Positions 39,843-48,452 of a DNA stretch of 64,000 bases are shown in pieces. The DNA is from CAWKEY01 sp963696315. GTDB taxonomy: Bacteria > Pseudomonadota > Gammaproteobacteria > Methylococcales > Methylomonadaceae. The stretch covers positions 1-64,000 of the forward strand of contig CAVOJU010000022.1 of NCBI GenBank assembly GCA_963696315.1, in the 5' to 3' direction. The notes below the pieces were generated by a model. It did not search any database and was not told the origin of the DNA. It worked only from the letters and a program-made list of their open reading frames with translations. The position numbers and the translations under genes are program-made. Positions within the stretch are counted from its first letter, which is position 1; each line of letters starts with the position of its first letter.

Positions 39843-40105
39843 GGTTGTCTCCTTGATCAATAAGTGACAAAGCCCCCACACAGCCACTGGCTCTCGACTT
39901 TATGGCGAGCGGGCAAACCCTCGATGGCTGTTTGCGCGCCCGTCAGACCCAGCCGAAAGGCAGTGTCTGTGCCGATGTCCGGTAACGGTAACGTAGTGTC
40001 CAGACCGGTACTTCACCAGACAACTACGCTCCGCTCACCTTCCATCCGGAGGCTTTATCGTTTGCCCTTTCGGGCTTTGCTTTTCAAGCTACCGTTTCAG
40101 GGTAG
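39843..40105 (-). ncRNA. Possible structured leader RNA between tRNA-like genes and slipin
   Basis: This 263-base minus-strand spacer holds several hairpins. CTACC/GGTAG at 40089-40105 directly follows the second tRNA-like gene. GCCC-TTTC-GGGC lies at 40064-40075. A longer stem pairs CGTAGT-GTC (39992-40000) with GAC-A-ACTACG (about 40018-40028). GGGCAAAC pairs with GTTTGCGCGCCC around 39918-39951. No open reading frame explains it. It could be an untranslated leader, an RNA processing region or a separate small RNA; no family is recognised. Confidence 0.4.
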
Positions 40106-40180
40106 TTTTGCTAATTGGAATCGAACCAATTACACACTGAAGTTAATAGTCAGTTGCTCTACCAAATGAGCTATAGCAAA
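40106..40180 (-). tRNA. tRNA-like gene 2 with enlarged (9-nt) anticodon loop
   Basis: Perfect 7-bp acceptor (TTTGCTA/TAGCAAA), D-arm GCTC-ATTTGGTA-GAGC, five-base variable loop and T-arm ATTGG-TTCGATT-CCAAT are all canonical. The anticodon arm is ACTGA-CTATTAACT-TCAGT: a 5-bp stem but a nine-base loop, two more than normal, so the anticodon is ambiguous (it looks like an Asn-type CTNTTAA loop with two extra bases). No CCA is encoded. It begins at the base directly after the CCA of tRNA-like gene 1. Confidence 0.75.
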
Positions 40181-40254
40181 TGGTGCGGCGAGTTGGATTT
40201 GAACCAACGACCTACCGATTATTCGGTTGCTCTACCAGACTGAGCTATCGCCGC
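40181..40254 (-). tRNA. tRNA-like gene 1 with shortened (4-nt) anticodon loop, CCA encoded
   Basis: Acceptor GCGGCGA/TCGCCGC, two-base TA linker, D-arm GCTC-AGTCTGGTA-GAGC, variable AGGTC, T-arm GTTGG-TTCAAAT-CCAAC, discriminator A and encoded CCA are all normal. The anticodon arm is only 14 bases: ACCGA-ATAA-TCGGT, a four-base loop where seven are needed, so no anticodon can be presented. It cannot be an ordinary decoding tRNA unless three bases were lost in sequencing. Confidence 0.78.
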
Positions 40255-40360
40255 CTTATTTGACGCCTTCAACATCGATACACAACTATCCGACCGGTTT
40301 GTGTCAGTCAGGCTTCTGAACCTGATCCGCTGGCATTGATGGTATGTCAAATTAGTTTTC

Positions 40361-40393
40361 AGACCGGTCAGGCTTTAAAAACCTGACAGGTCT
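40361..40393 (-). promoter_or_regulatory. Hairpin at the end of rtcB
   Basis: AGACCGGTCAGGCTTT pairs imperfectly with AAACCTGACAGGTCT, overlapping the rtcB stop. There is no T-run on the minus strand, so read-through into the tRNA-like genes is expected. It may protect or help process the mRNA. Confidence 0.45.
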
Positions 40394-41630
40394 AAGTTCG
40401 GTTATTTATCCTTTTACACAAACCACTTGTTTCAAGGTATGCACAATTTCGACTCAAATCCGCCTGTGCCGCCATCACCGCATCGATGGGCTTATAGGCG
40501 GAAGGCGTTTCATCGATCACGCTGGCATCTTTACGGCATTCCACGCCTGCCGTGGCTTGTATGTGTTCGGCTAGCGAAACGCGCTTTTTGGCTTCGGTGC
40601 GTGACATAACACGACCCGCACCGTGACTACAACTGCAAAAACTTTCCTCGTTACCTAAACCGCGCACGATAAAAGACTTCGCGCCCATACTTCCGGGAAT
40701 GATGCCCATCTCACCGCGTCTGGCACTCACCGCGCCTTTGCGGGTGACTAACACATTTTTATCATAATGATGCTCGCGGCTAATGTAGTTGTGATGACAA
40801 TTCACCGCTTCCAGATGCGCGGTAAACGGTATCGGCACTATTTCGCGCAAGGCACGTAAGGTATTGCTCATCATCACCACGCGATTGGCAAGGGCAAAAT
40901 CCTGCGCCCAGCCCACCGCGTTCAGGTAGTCTTTAAAATGCTCGCTGCCTTCGGGGAGGTAAGCCAAATCCTTATCGGGCAAATGAATAAACCAGCGTTC
41001 CATCTCTTTTTTAGCCAACTCGATAAAGTGCGAGCCAATACGATTTCCGACACCGCGAGATCCACTATGCAACATCACCCAGACCGCATCCGTCTCGTCC
41101 AGGCAAATTTCAATAAAATGATTACCTGTGCCTAATGTACCCAGGTGTTTAATGTTGTTGGTATTTTTTAGGCAAGGGTGTTTTTCACATAAGCGTTCAA
41201 AACCCTCATTTAAGGGTAGCCATGCTTGTACAATGTCTTCAGGGGGTTGTCCCCAACTTCCCGTATCACGTCCATTCCGTTGGGCTACCCAGCCATGCGG
41301 CACGCTTTTTTCAATCGCACTGCGTAGCGCAGTTAACGAATCGGGCAGTTGTGCGGCGGTCAAGCTGGTTTTAACCGCCATCATGCCGCAACCTAAATCC
41401 ACACCTACAGCCGCCGGAATCACCGCGCCGATGGTAGGAATAACGCTACCTATCGTCGCGCCTTTTCCTAAATGCACATCGGGCATCACCGCTATCCATT
41501 TATGAATAAACGGCAGTTGCGCGATATTAAGTAATTGTTGCCTGGAGTTATCATCAAAACTGACGCCGCGTGTCCATGCCTTAACAGGATGTTGACCTTG
41601 TTCATATAAAACTTCGTAAGCAGTTGTCAT
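40392..41630 (-). CDS. rtcB: RtcB-family RNA ligase
   Basis: 412 residues. Conserved RtcB blocks: VMPDVHLGKGATIGSVIPT, AVGVDLGCGMMAVKT (metal cysteine), LGTLGTGNHFIEICLD, VMLHSGSRGVGNRIG, EAVNCHHNYISREHH, GIIPGSMGAKSFIVRG and SFCSCSHGAGRVMSRTEAKK, where the last His is the guanylylation site. RtcB joins 2',3'-cyclic-phosphate or 3'-phosphate ends to 5'-OH ends and can repair tRNAs cut in the anticodon loop. The cyclase gene rtcA, its usual partner, is absent. A sigma-54-type promoter lies about 40 bases upstream, with rtcR divergent, so expression should depend on RtcR. Confidence 0.97.
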   Translation of the reverse strand: MTTAYEVLYEQGQHPVKAWTRGVSFDDNSRQQLLNIAQLPFIHKWIAVMPDVHLGKGATIGSVIPTIGAVIPAAVGVDLGCGMMAVKTSLTAAQLPDSLTALRSAIEKSVPHGWVAQRNGRDTGSWGQPPEDIVQAWLPLNEGFERLCEKHPCLKNTNNIKHLGTLGTGNHFIEICLDETDAVWVMLHSGSRGVGNRIGSHFIELAKKEMERWFIHLPDKDLAYLPEGSEHFKDYLNAVGWAQDFALANRVVMMSNTLRALREIVPIPFTAHLEAVNCHHNYISREHHYDKNVLVTRKGAVSARRGEMGIIPGSMGAKSFIVRGLGNEESFCSCSHGAGRVMSRTEAKKRVSLAEHIQATAGVECRKDASVIDETPSAYKPIDAVMAAQADLSRNCAYLETSGLCKRINNRT

Positions 41631-41669
41631 GGCTAATTCCCTGGATTTGTTTATTAATGATTTTTATTA

Positions 41670-41685
41670 TGCATGCCATGTGCCA
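41670..41685 (-). promoter_or_regulatory. Sigma-54 (-24/-12) promoter of the rtcB operon
   Basis: The minus strand reads TGGCACATGGCATGCA, matching the sigma-54 consensus TGGCAC-N5-TTGCA at 15 of 16 informative positions, with GG and GC exactly 10 bases apart. The -12 GC is 41 bases before the rtcB start. The divergent gene encodes the sigma-54 activator RtcR. Confidence 0.85.
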
Positions 41686-41858
41686 AGCTTTAGCAGGCCA
41701 GGCTGAAAAAAGGGATAGCAGCAGTGTATGCCCTGTAGTTATTGGGCTTCGCAAGCTCACCCCAATCTGCAATAGCGTTTTTATAAGGTGTGGTTTAACA
41801 ACACACATTGCTTTAAACTAAGGTAAGTTTCTATCTAAATAAATAATAAGTTATCGAA

Positions 41859-43474
41859 ATGAATACAGTCATTATCGGCATTTTAGGGGCTCGTCTGGAT
41901 CATGGCGGTTTTGGCAGAAGACGTCTGGAACGTTGGCGACCCAGCATCTCGTTATTGATGCACGATGATCTGCCTGTCGATGAATTTGTGTTGATCTATC
42001 ATGCCGAAGAACAACAACTCGCGACGCTGACACTTGCCGATATGGCGGTTATATCGCCAAAAACGCGGCTGACACCCTATCAGGTCGACTATGACAATGC
42101 CTGGGATTTTGAACAGGTTTATAGTCAGTTGCACGACTTTACGCGCTGGTATCACTTTGATCCTGAACAAAACCGTTATTATGTTCATATCACCACCGGC
42201 ACGCATGTCGCACAAATTTGTTTATATCTATTAACCGAAGCCAATTACCTTCCCGCCAAGTTATTGCAAACCTCACCCGGCAAAGAAGGCGTTCAAGGCA
42301 GTTATCTGGTTATTGATCTGGATTTATCGCGTTACGATCAAATTGCCTCACGCTTTGCGCGTGAAGCACAAGATGGTATTGCCTATTTAAAAGGCGGTAT
42401 CGAAACCCGCAACCTTGCCTTTAATCGCATCATTTCCCAAATAGAACAGGTATCCATCAAATCCTCGGCACCGATGTTATTGACAGGGCCTACGGGGGCC
42501 GGTAAATCAAGGCTGGCACAACGGATTTATGAACTGAAAAAACAGCGCGGCCTGGTGACGGGGAAATTGGTGGAAGTCAACTGTGCAACGTTGCGCGGTG
42601 ATAATGCCATGTCGGCTTTATTCGGGCATGTGAAAGGTGCGTTTACCGGCGCGCTAAGTCCGCGCTTGGGGTTGCTGCGCGAGGCCAATAAAGGCTTGCT
42701 GTTTTTAGATGAAATTGGCGAATTAGGCCTGGATGAACAAGCCATGTTGCTGCGCGCCATTGAAGATAAGGTCTTTATGCCGTTTGGCAGCGATCAGCAA
42801 GTCAGCAGTGACTTTCAATTGATTGCCGGGACTAACCGTGATTTATTCGAGCACGTAAGGCAGGCGCTGTTTCGTGAAGATTTATTGGCGCGAATTAATT
42901 TGTGGACGTATCAACTGCCTTCATTAACTGAACGCATGGAAGATCTCGAGCCCAATATAGAACACGAATTACAGCAATTTACCATTAAAGCCGGTTATAA
43001 AGTCAGCTTTAATAAAGCCGCGCGCGGAAGTATTTGCAGTTTGCCCGTTCACCACAGGCATTATGGCGGGCTAATTTCCGGGATTTAAATTCCAGTATTA
43101 CCCGCATGGCGACCCTGGCAGTGGGCGGGCGTATCACCGAAGAACAGGTAGCCGAGGAAATCAGCCGCTTGCAATACGCATGGTCCGGATTTGGTCAACA
43201 AGCGCCGGCCGATGATGGGCTTGCCGGTTTGTTGCCGGCACAAGCCCTGGCAGAGCTGGATTTATTTGATCGCCTGCAACTTGCACACGTGATCCGGATA
43301 TGCCGCTCCAGTCGCAGCTTGGCTGAAGCGGGGCGTATTTTGTTTGATCAAAGCCGCACCCAAAAAACGAGTGCCAATGATTCGCATCGACTGAAGATGT
43401 ATTTGCAGAAATTTGGTTTAGCGTTTCAAAGCGTTACAAAAACTCCCCCTGTGCAAACCGGCCAATCAGGTTAA
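41859..43474 (+). CDS. rtcR: RtcR, sigma-54-dependent activator with CARF-type sensor (one frameshift)
   Basis: About 538 residues. N-terminal ~180 residues (VIIGILGARLDHGGFGRRRL, YYVHITTGTHVAQICLYLLT) are the RtcR CARF-like sensor. The AAA domain has LLTGPTGAGKSRLA (Walker A), GHVKGAFTGALS (GAFTGA sigma-54 contact), GLLFLDEIGELG (Walker B) and an LLARINLW sensor region. The C-terminal DNA-binding part continues in another frame after about 43025 (KYLQFARSPQALWRANFRDL). In Salmonella, RtcR's CARF domain binds 5' tRNA fragments ending in cyclic phosphate and then activates rtcBA; the same logic is expected here. Confidence 0.93.
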
Positions 43475-43559
43475 GCGGCCAGGGCTTTGTTATTTTCTTA
43501 AAAGATAACCGCTTGACTAATGAGCACATTTGCAATTAAGGGAATAACGATGCGTATGA

Positions 43560-43958
43560 TTACTTACTGTCCGACGACCACTTGATATCGTGAATCTCAG
43601 GATCAGATTCAAGAACTTTCTTTAACGCCTCAGCAGTATGACCAACCTTTGTCCTCGTATCCCATTTTTTAAACCACCGCCTGATATATGGCTTGGAGGG
43701 TTCAATAAAACATACTAATTCATCTGGCTCGCCATTTTGATGTCCGCAGCCAATCCATAAAGGGAAGTCTTCATTTTCAAGTTCAACCATCCACCCCCAA
43801 TCTTCGGCACCGATACTGGTCACCCTTAGACCATAATGCGGAAGCTTGTCTTGAAGATATTCAGCCAGCCGCTTACCCCAAAGCCCCGGATTTATTAAAT
43901 CTTCCTCGCCACTGTATGGCGGAAATTGGTTTGATTTAAATTCGACCAGCGTGTTCAT
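43560..43958 (-). CDS. Conserved-looking hypothetical protein
   Basis: 132 residues, soluble, rich in W, E and D: SIGAEDWGWMVELENEDFPL, WIGCGHQNGEPDELVCFIEP and SKPYIRRWFKK suggest a compact alpha/beta fold. I do not recognise a named family; the pattern is reminiscent of small immunity-type proteins, but nothing adjacent looks like a toxin. It lies 13 bases downstream of the SDR gene on the same strand, so the two may be co-transcribed. Confidence 0.65.
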   Translation of the reverse strand: MNTLVEFKSNQFPPYSGEEDLINPGLWGKRLAEYLQDKLPHYGLRVTSIGAEDWGWMVELENEDFPLWIGCGHQNGEPDELVCFIEPSKPYIRRWFKKWDTRTKVGHTAEALKKVLESDPEIHDIKWSSDSK

Positions 43959-43971
43959 ATCTCATTGTTCA

Positions 43972-44820
43972 TCACACGTAATTCCGATAGTTACCGATTG
44001 AGTAGGTTGCACATATCTCATACAGAGCGTTCACCGCTTGCCTGTCGCGGCTGTAAGTACAGTTGGCTTCGGTCCGATGTTCATAATATCGGCCTGTCTT
44101 TTGCTGTCCGATGGGATGGGTCGCCAGCCAGACGGGGGTCTCAGCGCCCTGATCCGGCGTTTCGTGGCCGCCAAACCCCAAATTATTACTTAATGTCGAA
44201 TTGACATCGCCAGGATGACAGGCATTGACGGCAATATGGAAAGACTCAAGCTTTTCAGCAAAGGCGGCACTCAACATACGGTCGGCTTGTTTGGACTGCC
44301 GGTAAGCCTGGTCGTTATCATAGTGGCGGCGGGTAAATTCCAAATCGTTCAAATCGAGACCGCCGGCCCAGTAGCTCGCAACATTGACGACGCGCGCGGG
44401 CGCCGACGCTTTTAAAATGGCCGTGAATGCATCGATTAGCCGGAAATAACCCAATACATTGGTGGCGAACTGCATTTCGATGCCTTCGGATGTTTCCTGG
44501 CGGGTGCGCGGTGTACACGCGGCGTTATTAATCAAAACATGCAGCGGCCCTGTCCAGCGAAGCACTAATTCGCGGATGTCACTATACCGGCTCAAGTCGG
44601 CGAGTTCAAAACGCACGCCGGTATTTCCGGTCGAAGCGGCTATTTCATTTACCGTTTGTTCCGCTCTATTTTTGTCGCGGCATACCAGCACGACTTCGGA
44701 ATTCTCTGTTCCAGCGAGTTGCCGGGCAATGGCTTTCCCTATCGCGCCTGTCGCACCGGTGACCAGATAAACCCTTGGCCCGGAGTTTTTGATGTTGGAA
44801 AAATCAGAAGAGAGGACCAT
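43972..44820 (-). CDS. Short-chain dehydrogenase/reductase (retinol-dehydrogenase-like)
   Basis: 282 residues. LVTGATGAIGKAIARQL has the TGxxxGIG cofactor motif (about 20-27); VLINNAACTPR is the NNAG-equivalent; VNVASYWAGG carries the catalytic serine; YRQSKQAD has the YxxxK pair. The pattern NPGDVNST-type (ACHPGDVNSTLSNNL) is as in RDH/WWOX-like SDRs. Substrate unknown. No operon partner other than the hypothetical gene downstream. Confidence 0.9.
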   Translation of the reverse strand: MVLSSDFSNIKNSGPRVYLVTGATGAIGKAIARQLAGTENSEVVLVCRDKNRAEQTVNEIAASTGNTGVRFELADLSRYSDIRELVLRWTGPLHVLINNAACTPRTRQETSEGIEMQFATNVLGYFRLIDAFTAILKASAPARVVNVASYWAGGLDLNDLEFTRRHYDNDQAYRQSKQADRMLSAAFAEKLESFHIAVNACHPGDVNSTLSNNLGFGGHETPDQGAETPVWLATHPIGQQKTGRYYEHRTEANCTYSRDRQAVNALYEICATYSIGNYRNYV

Positions 44821-44905
44821 AAATAAGGAAAATCATACCTTTTTTGAAGGATAACATTTTCGGGATGTGTAAAAAAGCATCATCGAGTATTTTATCTGTA
44901 ACACG

Positions 44906-45055
44906 ATGCTGATGGCCAAGCTTGCAGATGGGTTCATAACGCTCCCTGGCGGCATAGGAATGCTGGAGGAATTAATTGAGATTTGGACTGGGGCACAGCT
45001 TGGCTTTCACATTAAGCCATGCGACTTGCCCAATATCGAAGGTTATTACGATACG
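44906..45055 (+). pseudogene. Fragment of a LOG-family (TIGR00730) phosphoribohydrolase
   Basis: About 49 codons: MAKLADGFITLPGGIGMLEE and then IEIWTGAQLGFHIKPC, with the PGGIGTLEE-type signature of LOG proteins. Both ends of the gene are missing and the sequence passes directly into an integrase relic. It is debris at the left side of a mobile region. Confidence 0.75.
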
Positions 45056-45322
45056 ATGTGCTGATAAGATATGTGGATCACGTATTGGCAGAGCAATTTG
45101 TAAACAATATGACTGGGTCAAATCGATTGGTCTCGGCCCTGCCATTTATGGAATTCATACCATGCGCAGAACAAAAGCAACGCTTGTGTACCGCAGGACG
45201 CAGGACGAAAAAATTAAGAGCCGTGCAATTGTTGCTTCTTCATACCAAACTTGAAAGTACCGTCAGATACCTGGGTATTGAAGTTGATGACGTACTGTAA
45301 ATATCAGAACAAACCGAGATCT
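45056..45322 (+). pseudogene. C-terminal fragment of a tyrosine recombinase
   Basis: In two frames, HTMRRTKATLVYRRT (with the HxxRRTKAT box) and LRAVQLLLLHTKLESTVRYL (box II His and catalytic Tyr) are the end of a phage-type integrase; ATL-x-YRR then GIEVDDVL follow. A frameshift lies near 45215. The N-terminal and central domains are gone. Confidence 0.8.
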
Positions 45323-45428
45323 AGTCCTAACGCAAACTGGAGATGCGACTGTTATTAAATGGTAGCATCTCCAAAGCAGACGTTTAAATCGGGAATTCAA
45401 ACGATGATTAAAGGCTCACTATCGACCC

Positions 45429-45819
45429 CTATGTGTAGAACCGAACTATGTGTAGCTGCATCGCCACATTGTGGCCCGATCCTTGTGAGACATGGCATCG
45501 AGCCGAAAGCGTCTACACATAGTTACAGTGTCCGAAGGCACTGCATCTGTGCATCATCGGATGGGTAATAGCGGCCCATTTTCGTGTCGGGTTTCTGGAA
45601 CCTCCGCAGTGCCTTGTTCTTAATCGCCAAGTCGGCCATTGACTAAATGTCGGAGGGAAGAATTCATTGCTATCTCCTGAAATGGGTGGATTTCCATTTC
45701 AGGACACCAACAAAACTATGTTAAGTAAATAAGCTTCCATCTTCCCTGTAGATCAATGAAATAAACCTTCTCAGCAAGTAGCCATCTGCGGACTACACAT
45801 AGTTCGGTTCTACACATAG
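45429..45819. repeat. Segment bounded by perfect 27-bp compound inverted repeats
   Basis: Each end consists of two direct copies of CTATGTGTAG separated by AACCGAA (45429-45455) or the exact reverse complement (45793-45819). A single further half-site lies at 45513-45522 (inverted). The ~335 bp between encode nothing I can support. The form is that of a MITE or of paired recombinase binding sites. Confidence 0.8.
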
Positions 45820-45828
45820 TGAAGAGGG

Positions 45829-45905
45829 TTTTTAGTCTAGCGGTCGCGGCGCAAACAAGTATTAAAAACCTGTCGGACTGTCACCGCGACTGGTTGACTA
45901 AAAAT
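45829..45905. repeat. Imperfect inverted repeat, 21-bp arms
   Basis: TTTTTAGTCTAGCGGTCGCG (from 45829) pairs with CGCGACTGGTTGACTAAAAA (ending about 45905), with three mismatches. Between and after it, CCTGTCGGACTG and CCTGTTGGACTG form short direct repeats. A structured intergenic element or element end. Confidence 0.6.
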
Positions 45906-46176
45906 CCTGTTGGACTGAACCGCCGCTCAGGCTTTGAAATTATGGGGATTGAATGAGAGCGGCATCATCGAGTCAGGGTGCTAAACAGAGACAAAGACAT
46001 AATGCCGGAACCAGGTATTAATTTCTGACTGGTTTTCAGGGTATTGAATGGCTGCAATATACTAATTGATGGGTAAACAAGCCGCAATATGAGCGTATTA
46101 CCGCAAACCTTGCCCACGCGGACCAAAGGAAGGTTGTCATTCCGTTTGGGTATTCCGGAAATGTTCAGCTGCATTT

Positions 46177-47406
46177 TCATGTGGTCAGGCATAAACTTTC
46201 TCCAGGTGGCCCGCGAGGCAGCGTGCCGGGCAGGAAGGTTTCGGTGCAAATCATGTGGCCCTGATGACACTTCGGACAATCCCGTAGCGATTTGCCGGTG
46301 AGTTGTTCGTAGCGGTCACGATAGTCTAACGAGGTATCGTTGATTTTGACGGCGGGAGTTGGGGCGTTGAGTAACGCCCGGCAGCGAGCCAGCTTAACCG
46401 CGCGATAGCGATTGGCAAGAAAGCCGTAATGCCGGATCCGTTGAAACCCGCTGGGTAGGACGTGCAATAGAAATCGACGAATGAACTCATCAGCCTCCAG
46501 GCACATCACTTTCTGGCGTGAATCGTGGCGGTAATCCTTCCAGTGAAAACGGACCTTACCATCCACGAAGTCGATTAAGCGATGATTGGCAATGGCCACC
46601 CGATGCGTATAGCGCCCCAGATACTCAAGGACATGCTGAGGACCGCCGAAGGGTGGTTTGGCGTAAACCACCCACTCGACCTTTCGTACTGGAGCCAGAT
46701 ACTGGGCAAAAGCATCGGGATTCAGAAGCGCTTCAAGTCCGTTAAAAAAATGCAGTTGCCCACTATCAAAGGCAGCCTGCAATTGTTCCAGAAATAACCG
46801 GCGAAACAACCGCGAAAGCACACGCACTGGCAGAAAAAAGCCTGGCCGACAGGAGATCCAGCGCTCGCCATCAGCACTCAAACCACCGCCGGGCACGACA
46901 CAATGCAAATGTGGGTGGTGCTGCAAGTTTTGCCCCCAGGTATGGAGAATTGCGATGAAGCCGATCTCGGCGCCCAAGTGCTTAGGAGTGGCAGCGATCG
47001 TGCGCAAGGTTTCGGCGGTGGCGTGAAACAAGAGGTTATAGACCACCGATTTATTCTGGTATGCGATGGTGGCGATGGCCTCGGGCAGCGTAAAGACCAC
47101 ATGAAAGTACTCAACAGGTATCAGGTCGGCCTGGCGATCATCCAGCCATTGCGCGCGTACCAGTGACTGGCATTTAGGGCAGTGTCGATTGCGGCAACTG
47201 TTATAGGCAATGCGTTGATGGCCGCAGTGATCACACTCTTCGACATGTCCGCCGAGAGCGGCGGTGCGGCAACGCTCGATTGCGCTCATCACGCAACGTT
47301 GCCCACGACTGAGGGACTCAGCGTGATGCTGTCGGTAGGCAGAACCTTCCTGGCGAAAAATATCCGCCACCTCGAGTCTGGAGGTGTCCATCATGCAGCT
47401 CAGCAA
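46177..47406 (-). CDS. IS91-family transposase
   Basis: 409 residues. The N-terminal zinc-binding domain has HVEECDHCGHQRIAYNSC and RNRHCPKCQSL. The HUH relaxase motif is HHPHLHCVVPGG, and the catalytic tyrosine region is VLEYLGRYTHRVAIANHRL. This is a complete Y1/Y2-type HUH transposase. The first ATG (47406) overlaps the integrase stop; internal Met codons at 47394 and 47391 are equally plausible starts (MDTSRLEVADIFRQ is the usual beginning). The C-terminal tail has a second small zinc cluster (DCPKCHQGHM). Confidence 0.95.
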   Translation of the reverse strand: MLSCMMDTSRLEVADIFRQEGSAYRQHHAESLSRGQRCVMSAIERCRTAALGGHVEECDHCGHQRIAYNSCRNRHCPKCQSLVRAQWLDDRQADLIPVEYFHVVFTLPEAIATIAYQNKSVVYNLLFHATAETLRTIAATPKHLGAEIGFIAILHTWGQNLQHHPHLHCVVPGGGLSADGERWISCRPGFFLPVRVLSRLFRRLFLEQLQAAFDSGQLHFFNGLEALLNPDAFAQYLAPVRKVEWVVYAKPPFGGPQHVLEYLGRYTHRVAIANHRLIDFVDGKVRFHWKDYRHDSRQKVMCLEADEFIRRFLLHVLPSGFQRIRHYGFLANRYRAVKLARCRALLNAPTPAVKINDTSLDYRDRYEQLTGKSLRDCPKCHQGHMICTETFLPGTLPRGPPGESLCLTT

Positions 47407-48299
47407 TGAGCGGGCGGTGCTGGGGATGCTTTTGAACCTTCAATCTGTGGTAAACAGTCAAAAGGACTGGTTGTTGCACAGACCGTACTGGTGGCGATCT
47501 TCAGGTAACGGGAAGTGGTAGCCAAGCTGCGATGACCCAGTAGGAGCTGAATGGTACGCACATCGGTGCCGGATTCCAGCAGGTGCGTAGCAAACGCGTG
47601 ACGCAACGAATGTGGAGTAATGGGTTTAGTAATCCCAGAGGCACGATGGGCTTTTTGGCAGGCCATTTCGACGGCGCATCGGGTAATCGGTTGACCGATC
47701 AGTTCGCCCGGAAACAGCCACAGCGTTGGGCGCACTGCTTTCCAATAAACACGTAGCTCATCCAGCAAACGTGGTGAGAGCATGACGTAACGATCTTTGC
47801 GCCCTTTGCCTTGATCGACGCGTAGTGTCATACGCTGGCTGTCGATGTCGGTCACCTTGAGATGGATCGCTTCGGAGACCCGCAAACCTGCGGCATAGGC
47901 CGTCATGAGAATCGTTCGGTGCTTGATGCTGTCGACCGAAGACAGGAAGTGCGTGACTTCCTCCCGGCTGAGAACCACCGGCAGTTTGAAGGGCCGTTTA
48001 GGCATCGGAATCTCATCAATGGCCCAGTCGCGTTTGAGCGTGACTTTGTACAAAAAGCGTAGCGCGCCGGTGGCCACACTGATGCTGCTCGGAGACAGTC
48101 TGCGGGTTTTTGTTAAATAAACCTGATAGGCACGAATCGCTTCCAGGTCCAGTTCATCCGGGGAGCGGTGAAAATATTTTGCATAGGCGATAACCTGTTG
48201 CAGGTAGGCTGATTGGGTATTATCGGCTAGGTTGCGAATTCGCATATCGTCGATCATGCGTTGGCGCAACGGTGTGATGGTTTGAGTGGATGTAGACAT
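47400..48299 (-). CDS. Tyrosine recombinase of the IS91-type element
   Basis: About 299 residues from the ATG at 48299, which has AGGAGCAGC upstream. The SAM-like N-terminal domain (RIRNLADNTQSAYLQQVIAY) is followed by the catalytic domain: TAYAAGLRVSEAIHLKVTDI (Arg I), TPHSLRHAFATHLLESG (HxxR), IQLLLGHRSLATTSRYL (His and Tyr). All four catalytic residue positions are present. Integrases of this type accompany some IS91 transposases. It overlaps the transposase start by seven bases. Confidence 0.93.
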   Translation of the reverse strand: MSTSTQTITPLRQRMIDDMRIRNLADNTQSAYLQQVIAYAKYFHRSPDELDLEAIRAYQVYLTKTRRLSPSSISVATGALRFLYKVTLKRDWAIDEIPMPKRPFKLPVVLSREEVTHFLSSVDSIKHRTILMTAYAAGLRVSEAIHLKVTDIDSQRMTLRVDQGKGRKDRYVMLSPRLLDELRVYWKAVRPTLWLFPGELIGQPITRCAVEMACQKAHRASGITKPITPHSLRHAFATHLLESGTDVRTIQLLLGHRSLATTSRYLKIATSTVCATTSPFDCLPQIEGSKASPAPPAHC

Positions 48300-48420
48300 G
48301 ATGCTGCTCCTGTCTTGAAATAAGGCGGATTGCCTTATTCCTAAACATAGGGAGCAGTTTCTCTTTTTCAATCACAAACAAGCTTTGGATGACACCATAG
48401 CGCGAAGCGGTTTAGTCCAA

Positions 48421-48452
48421 GGGTCGCTATGTTAAGCTTAACATAGCGACCC
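48421..48452. repeat. Perfect 32-bp palindrome
   Basis: GGGTCGCTATGTTAAG (48421-48436) is followed without a spacer by its exact reverse complement (48437-48452). It lies upstream of the IS91-type genes and abuts the dispersed repeat at 48448. It could be the element's origin or terminus, or a binding site. Confidence 0.85.

Larger units (their letters stand above)
46110..48452 (-). mobile_element. IS91-type element with integrase and HUH transposase
   Basis: Two overlapping genes (tyrosine recombinase then IS91-type transposase, minus strand) form the element. Its upstream side ends at a perfect 32-bp palindrome (48421-48452). The downstream side is less certain, near 46100. IS91 elements transpose by rolling circle and do not have classical terminal repeats, so the limits given are approximate. 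Confidence 0.75.

Noticed and set aside
41859..43474. CRISPR-linked effector because of the CARF domain
   Set aside because: The domain order (CARF, sigma-54 AAA with GAFTGA, DNA-binding) is RtcR, and the target rtcB is adjacent.
45429..45819. CRISPR-like array because of the repeated CTATGTGTAG units
   Set aside because: Only five short units, in mixed orientation and without regular spacers; no cas genes.
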